A stretch of 7,731 nucleotides of DNA from an uncultured Methylococcaceae bacterium (lineage in GTDB: Bacteria; Pseudomonadota; Gammaproteobacteria; Methylococcales; Methylomonadaceae): positions 1-7,731 of the forward strand of contig CAIMDR010000621.1 in assembly GCA_903839795.1 (NCBI GenBank). Reading direction: 5' to 3'. The notes below the pieces were generated by a model. It ran no database searches and was not told where the DNA came from. It saw nothing but the letters and a program-made list of their open reading frames with translations. Position 1 is the first letter of the stretch. Each line of letters opens with the position of its first letter. The position numbers and the translations under genes were made by a program. Of the stretch, positions 5,124 through 7,731 are shown one piece after another.

Positions 5124-6959
5124 ATGAAGACTCTGCAAAAATTGCCTTTGGCTGCTTCAATATTGGCGGTTATAACACTTTCACAGCCGTTATTTGCGGC
5201 AACCACTACGCCGATTAAACATTTGATTGTGGTCACCGGTGAGAATGTGACTTTTGATACGTTATACGGTACCTATATTCCACCGCGTGGACAATCAGTT
5301 TATAACCTGCTTTCTCAAGGTATTGTTAAAGCTGATGGCACCCCCGGCGCTAATTATGCTAAAGCCAGACAATCTCAAGCTTTAGCAAACGATGCTTATA
5401 CTTTAAATCCCACACGCACCGGAGCTTATGCTTCTTTGCCCCAGCCTATGCTTACCGGCGCTTATAATCCGGTTACCCTGCAACTCTATGGCAACATCCT
5501 GGATCCGCGTTTTACCTCTTTGAAGGCTAACGGTCCTTTTCAGATTACTAAATTTGTCGGTTATCAATCAGTCACTGGCGATCCGGCGCATCGTTTTTTT
5601 CAAATGTGGCAACAAACCGGTGGTAACAATTCAAAATTGGATTTATTTGCCTGGGTGACTAATGCAACTGGAACGGGCGGTGCCACCACGGGCGTGACTC
5701 TTGCCAATCCCGGTCAAGGCGGGGAGTTGATGGGTTTTTTCAACATGAATCAGGGAGACGCGCCATTTTTTAAACAATTGGCACAAAACTGGGCGATCAG
5801 TGATAACTATCACCAATCGATGATGGGCGGCACCGGTGCCAACTTTTTTTCTTTGGCCACGGGCGATGTTGCCGTTTATAAGGAAAATGGGGTTTTGGCT
5901 ACACCACCGGCAAATCAGATCGAAAATCCTGATCCTGCGGTAGGAACCAACAATTTTTTTACCAACGATGGCTATGAAGGCGGTTCTTATGTCAACTGCT
6001 CGGATGCCGGTCAACCAGGTGTTTTACCTATTTTAAATTTTTTGAACGCAGCCAACCGCGCCAGTAATTGCGAAAACGGCGCTTATTATCTGGTCAATAA
6101 TTATAATCCGCCCTATCAAGTCGATGGTACGGCCAATCCAATAACGGCAACCAATTATGTTTATCCACCGCAAACTGTAGAGACCATAGGCGAGTTATTA
6201 TCTGCGCATAATGTTACCTGGAAGTGGTATACCGGCGGTCGTGATGATGCTGACATCACTAGCGACCCGATTTATACCAATGCCGTTTATCCGCAAGTTT
6301 ATGCCGCTTATCAAGCCGCATTTCCTGCCGGAACACCTGACAGTGTTATTGCCGCTTATGCACAGGCAAAAGCAATAACCACAACGCGTCCTTATTTATA
6401 CAATGCGATAGGCGATCCGCTCAATGCTTCTTCTAATGTGGTATCAACGCCAAGTTTAAAAGCTAACCTGAAAGGTCTGGCTTCCTTTTATAATGACGTT
6501 ACCAACAGCGCACTGCCCGAGGTGTCTTTTGTAGTCCCCAAAAATCAGAGCAGCGGCCATCCGGGTTACTCGGCACCTTATGCTTACGAAACCTTTCTTA
6601 AAGATTTGGTCACTAAAGTACAGGCTTCCGGTCAGTGGGCAGATACCGCCATTGTGATTACGACCGATGAAGGCGGCGGTTATTTTGATAGTGGCTATAT
6701 TCAAAATCTGGACTTTTTTGGTGATGGCCCACGGATTCCGTTGATCGTTGTCTCGCCTTACGCCAAGAAAAACTATATTGATCATACGTATCATGATCAT
6801 GCGTCTATTCTGAAGTTTATTGAGCATAACTGGGGTTTGCCGCCATTGACTAATCGTAGTCGCGATAACTTGCCTAATCCTCTAAAAGATGTTAATAATG
6901 CTTATCAGCCAACCAATCAACCGGCTGTAGGCGATTTAACCACCTTTTTTAAATTTTAA
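5124..6959 (+). CDS. Secreted phosphoesterase (phospholipase C/acid phosphatase family)
   Basis: A 611-residue exported protein of the phosphoesterase family that includes bacterial phospholipase C and AcpA-type acid phosphatases; these cleave phosphate esters with a bound metal. A Sec signal peptide covers residues 1-25 or 26 (LFAA cleavage region). The metal-binding start is IKHLIVVTGENVTFD (31-45), where Glu40-Asn41 match the EN of the usual ENRSFD; Val replaces the common Arg. DNYHQSMMGGTGAN (227-240) holds the likely nucleophile region, with Ser232 a candidate. TTDEGGGYFD (513-522) supplies the Asp-Glu pair, followed by RIPLIVVSPYA (537-547) and HTYHDHASILKFIE (554-567), the closing family motif. 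Two cysteines (292, 316) may form a disulfide. The ribosome site (AAGAAAG, ten bases before ATG) is weak. Upstream lies a Pho-box-like promoter, which suggests induction on phosphate starvation. Whether it acts on phospholipids or simpler esters cannot be told from sequence alone. Confidence 0.85.
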   Translation: MKTLQKLPLAASILAVITLSQPLFAATTTPIKHLIVVTGENVTFDTLYGTYIPPRGQSVYNLLSQGIVKADGTPGANYAKARQSQALANDAYTLNPTRTGAYASLPQPMLTGAYNPVTLQLYGNILDPRFTSLKANGPFQITKFVGYQSVTGDPAHRFFQMWQQTGGNNSKLDLFAWVTNATGTGGATTGVTLANPGQGGELMGFFNMNQGDAPFFKQLAQNWAISDNYHQSMMGGTGANFFSLATGDVAVYKENGVLATPPANQIENPDPAVGTNNFFTNDGYEGGSYVNCSDAGQPGVLPILNFLNAANRASNCENGAYYLVNNYNPPYQVDGTANPITATNYVYPPQTVETIGELLSAHNVTWKWYTGGRDDADITSDPIYTNAVYPQVYAAYQAAFPAGTPDSVIAAYAQAKAITTTRPYLYNAIGDPLNASSNVVSTPSLKANLKGLASFYNDVTNSALPEVSFVVPKNQSSGHPGYSAPYAYETFLKDLVTKVQASGQWADTAIVITTDEGGGYFDSGYIQNLDFFGDGPRIPLIVVSPYAKKNYIDHTYHDHASILKFIEHNWGLPPLTNRSRDNLPNPLKDVNNAYQPTNQPAVGDLTTFFKF

Positions 6960-6994
6960 ATTAATTACCGTTCATGTATTTTGGAGAAAGATAA

Positions 6995-7690
6995 ATGATA
7001 ACTTTGAAAAAATCGTTTGCCGGACTGGCATTTGTGCTGGTTTCAGCAAGCACTATTAACGTTGCACAAGCCAACATGGTTGAGCCTTTTACCGGCGGAC
7101 AGCTTTCCGCTTCAGGCTGGAGTACGCCCATTGGCACTGATGCCGGCGCTTATGGAATAAGCGCGGCGCCCGATGGCAGTTACGGCATTGCCTTAAGCGA
7201 TGGCGTTTGGTCATACAATACCAGTATCCAATTTTTACCGGGTGAAACGCTTTCTGCCTGGATTAACCCCGGCCCCAGTGCAACTGCCGGAAACAATGCT
7301 CAAGGTGGACGAATTTATTTGGGTTTCGATGCCGGTGCAAATGTGGTTCCCTTGCTGACTCCATTTGATTTTAATGGTTTCTCACTATACGAAGATCCTA
7401 TTACGCATCAACTGTTCCCCAGTCAGCACTATGAAACGGTTAACACCAGTTATTCTTTTGTAGCGGCCTCTGACACTAATCAACTGGGGTTTCAAACCAA
7501 CGTTGGTGATTCGATGTCAAGTTTTAGCGGCAGTGCTGCTCAAAGCTATCTGGATCAGTGGTATTTCATGACTATCGGTTTAAGTGCCAATGGTATAGAC
7601 TTTCAGAAATTAAATTTCCAAAATCCCTCAAAAATTCACAAAAATCGTAATAAAACACGTTTAAAATACACGCATTTACAATCCTTATAA
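6995..7690 (+). CDS. Exported protein of unknown function, probably 3'-truncated
   Basis: A 231-residue frame with a clear Sec signal peptide (KKSFAGLAFVLVSA core, predicted cut after NVAQA, residue 26). The mature part is rich in Gly, Ser, Ala and aromatic residues, with alternating beta-strand patterns (YNTSIQFLPGETLSAWINPG, 74-93; GRIYLGFDAG, 105-114; QWYFMTIGLSANGID, 188-202) like a jelly-roll or LamG-like surface domain. No family is recognised with certainty. Residues 27-202 contain no lysine and one arginine, yet 203-231 hold five lysines and two arginines in an AT-rich stretch, so the original C-terminus has probably been replaced. If it was a PEP-CTERM-type or other anchored protein, its sorting signal is lost; that is speculation. 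GGAGA lies seven bases before the ATG. The gene begins 35 bases after the phosphoesterase stop with no terminator between them, so the two are likely co-transcribed. Confidence 0.65.
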   Translation: MITLKKSFAGLAFVLVSASTINVAQANMVEPFTGGQLSASGWSTPIGTDAGAYGISAAPDGSYGIALSDGVWSYNTSIQFLPGETLSAWINPGPSATAGNNAQGGRIYLGFDAGANVVPLLTPFDFNGFSLYEDPITHQLFPSQHYETVNTSYSFVAASDTNQLGFQTNVGDSMSSFSGSAAQSYLDQWYFMTIGLSANGIDFQKLNFQNPSKIHKNRNKTRLKYTHLQSL

Positions 7691-7731
7691 TAAGCCTAGC
7701 AATGATAACCTTTTCCAAAGAATTATTGACA
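7601..7731. mobile_element. Probable left end of an inserted element, cut by window edge
   Basis: From about 7601 the sequence becomes markedly richer in A and loses the coding character of the preceding gene. GAAATT-A-AATTTC (7606-7618) is a small palindrome near the break. A TATAAT box (7686-7691) and a possible new reading frame from 7702 follow, as often at the start of an insertion sequence. The matching end, target duplication and transposase lie outside the window, so neither the family nor the exact boundary can be given. A frameshift or gene decay is the alternative. Confidence 0.35.
7702..7731 (+). CDS. Possible start of a gene running off the window
   Basis: An ATG at 7702 opens a frame of ten codons (MITFSKELLT) that is still open at the window edge. 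A perfect TATAAT lies 11-16 bases upstream, but no convincing -35 or Shine-Dalgarno is seen. If the DNA after about 7601 is an insertion sequence, this could be the transposase start. Too short to assign. Confidence 0.25.
   Translation, partial: MITFSKELLT

Noticed and set aside
5643..6014. Minus-strand 123-codon frame opposite the phosphoesterase gene (another of the same length at 6456-6827)
   Set aside because: Both are antisense shadows of conserved family motifs on the plus strand.

Overview
The window looks like chromosomal DNA from a Gram-negative gammaproteobacterium. The evidence is a four-gene MCE/Mla-type lipid transport operon that needs an outer membrane, secreted proteins with Sec signal peptides, moderately AT-rich codon use and scattered short palindromic repeats. 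A methanotroph of the Methylococcales would fit, but that is an impression from the overall mix, not something a single gene proves.

Layout. Positions 1-298 hold no gene but several inverted repeats: a MITE-like palindrome (11-93), a short hairpin (127-151), a REP-like hairpin with a GTAG head (164-190) and a perfect 11-bp inverted repeat (210-245). An ASCH-domain gene (299-685, minus) follows. The main block (758-4134, minus) is an overlapping operon read permease > ATPase > MCE substrate-binding protein > auxiliary lipoprotein. Together these should form an inner-membrane ABC machine that passes lipid across the periplasm. Another palindromic repeat (4213-4268) lies between it and a small cupin gene (4343-4618, minus).

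The divergent intergenic region (4619-5123) carries most of the regulatory signals: a candidate cupin promoter, a perfect 15-bp inverted repeat made around two head-to-head consensus DnaA boxes, a sigma70-like promoter, and just before the next gene a Pho-box-like promoter with the same spacing as E. coli phoA. The gene it would drive (5124-6959, plus) is a secreted phosphoesterase of the phospholipase C/acid phosphatase family, so phosphate-starvation control makes biological sense. A second exported protein (6995-7690, plus) follows 35 bases later, probably in the same transcript. Its last 29 codons differ abruptly in composition, which suggests that the gene was cut near 7600 by inserted DNA running off the window edge.

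No new multi-gene system is evident. The best leads are the double DnaA-box palindrome, the predicted Pho promoter, and the composition break with probable insertion near 7600.
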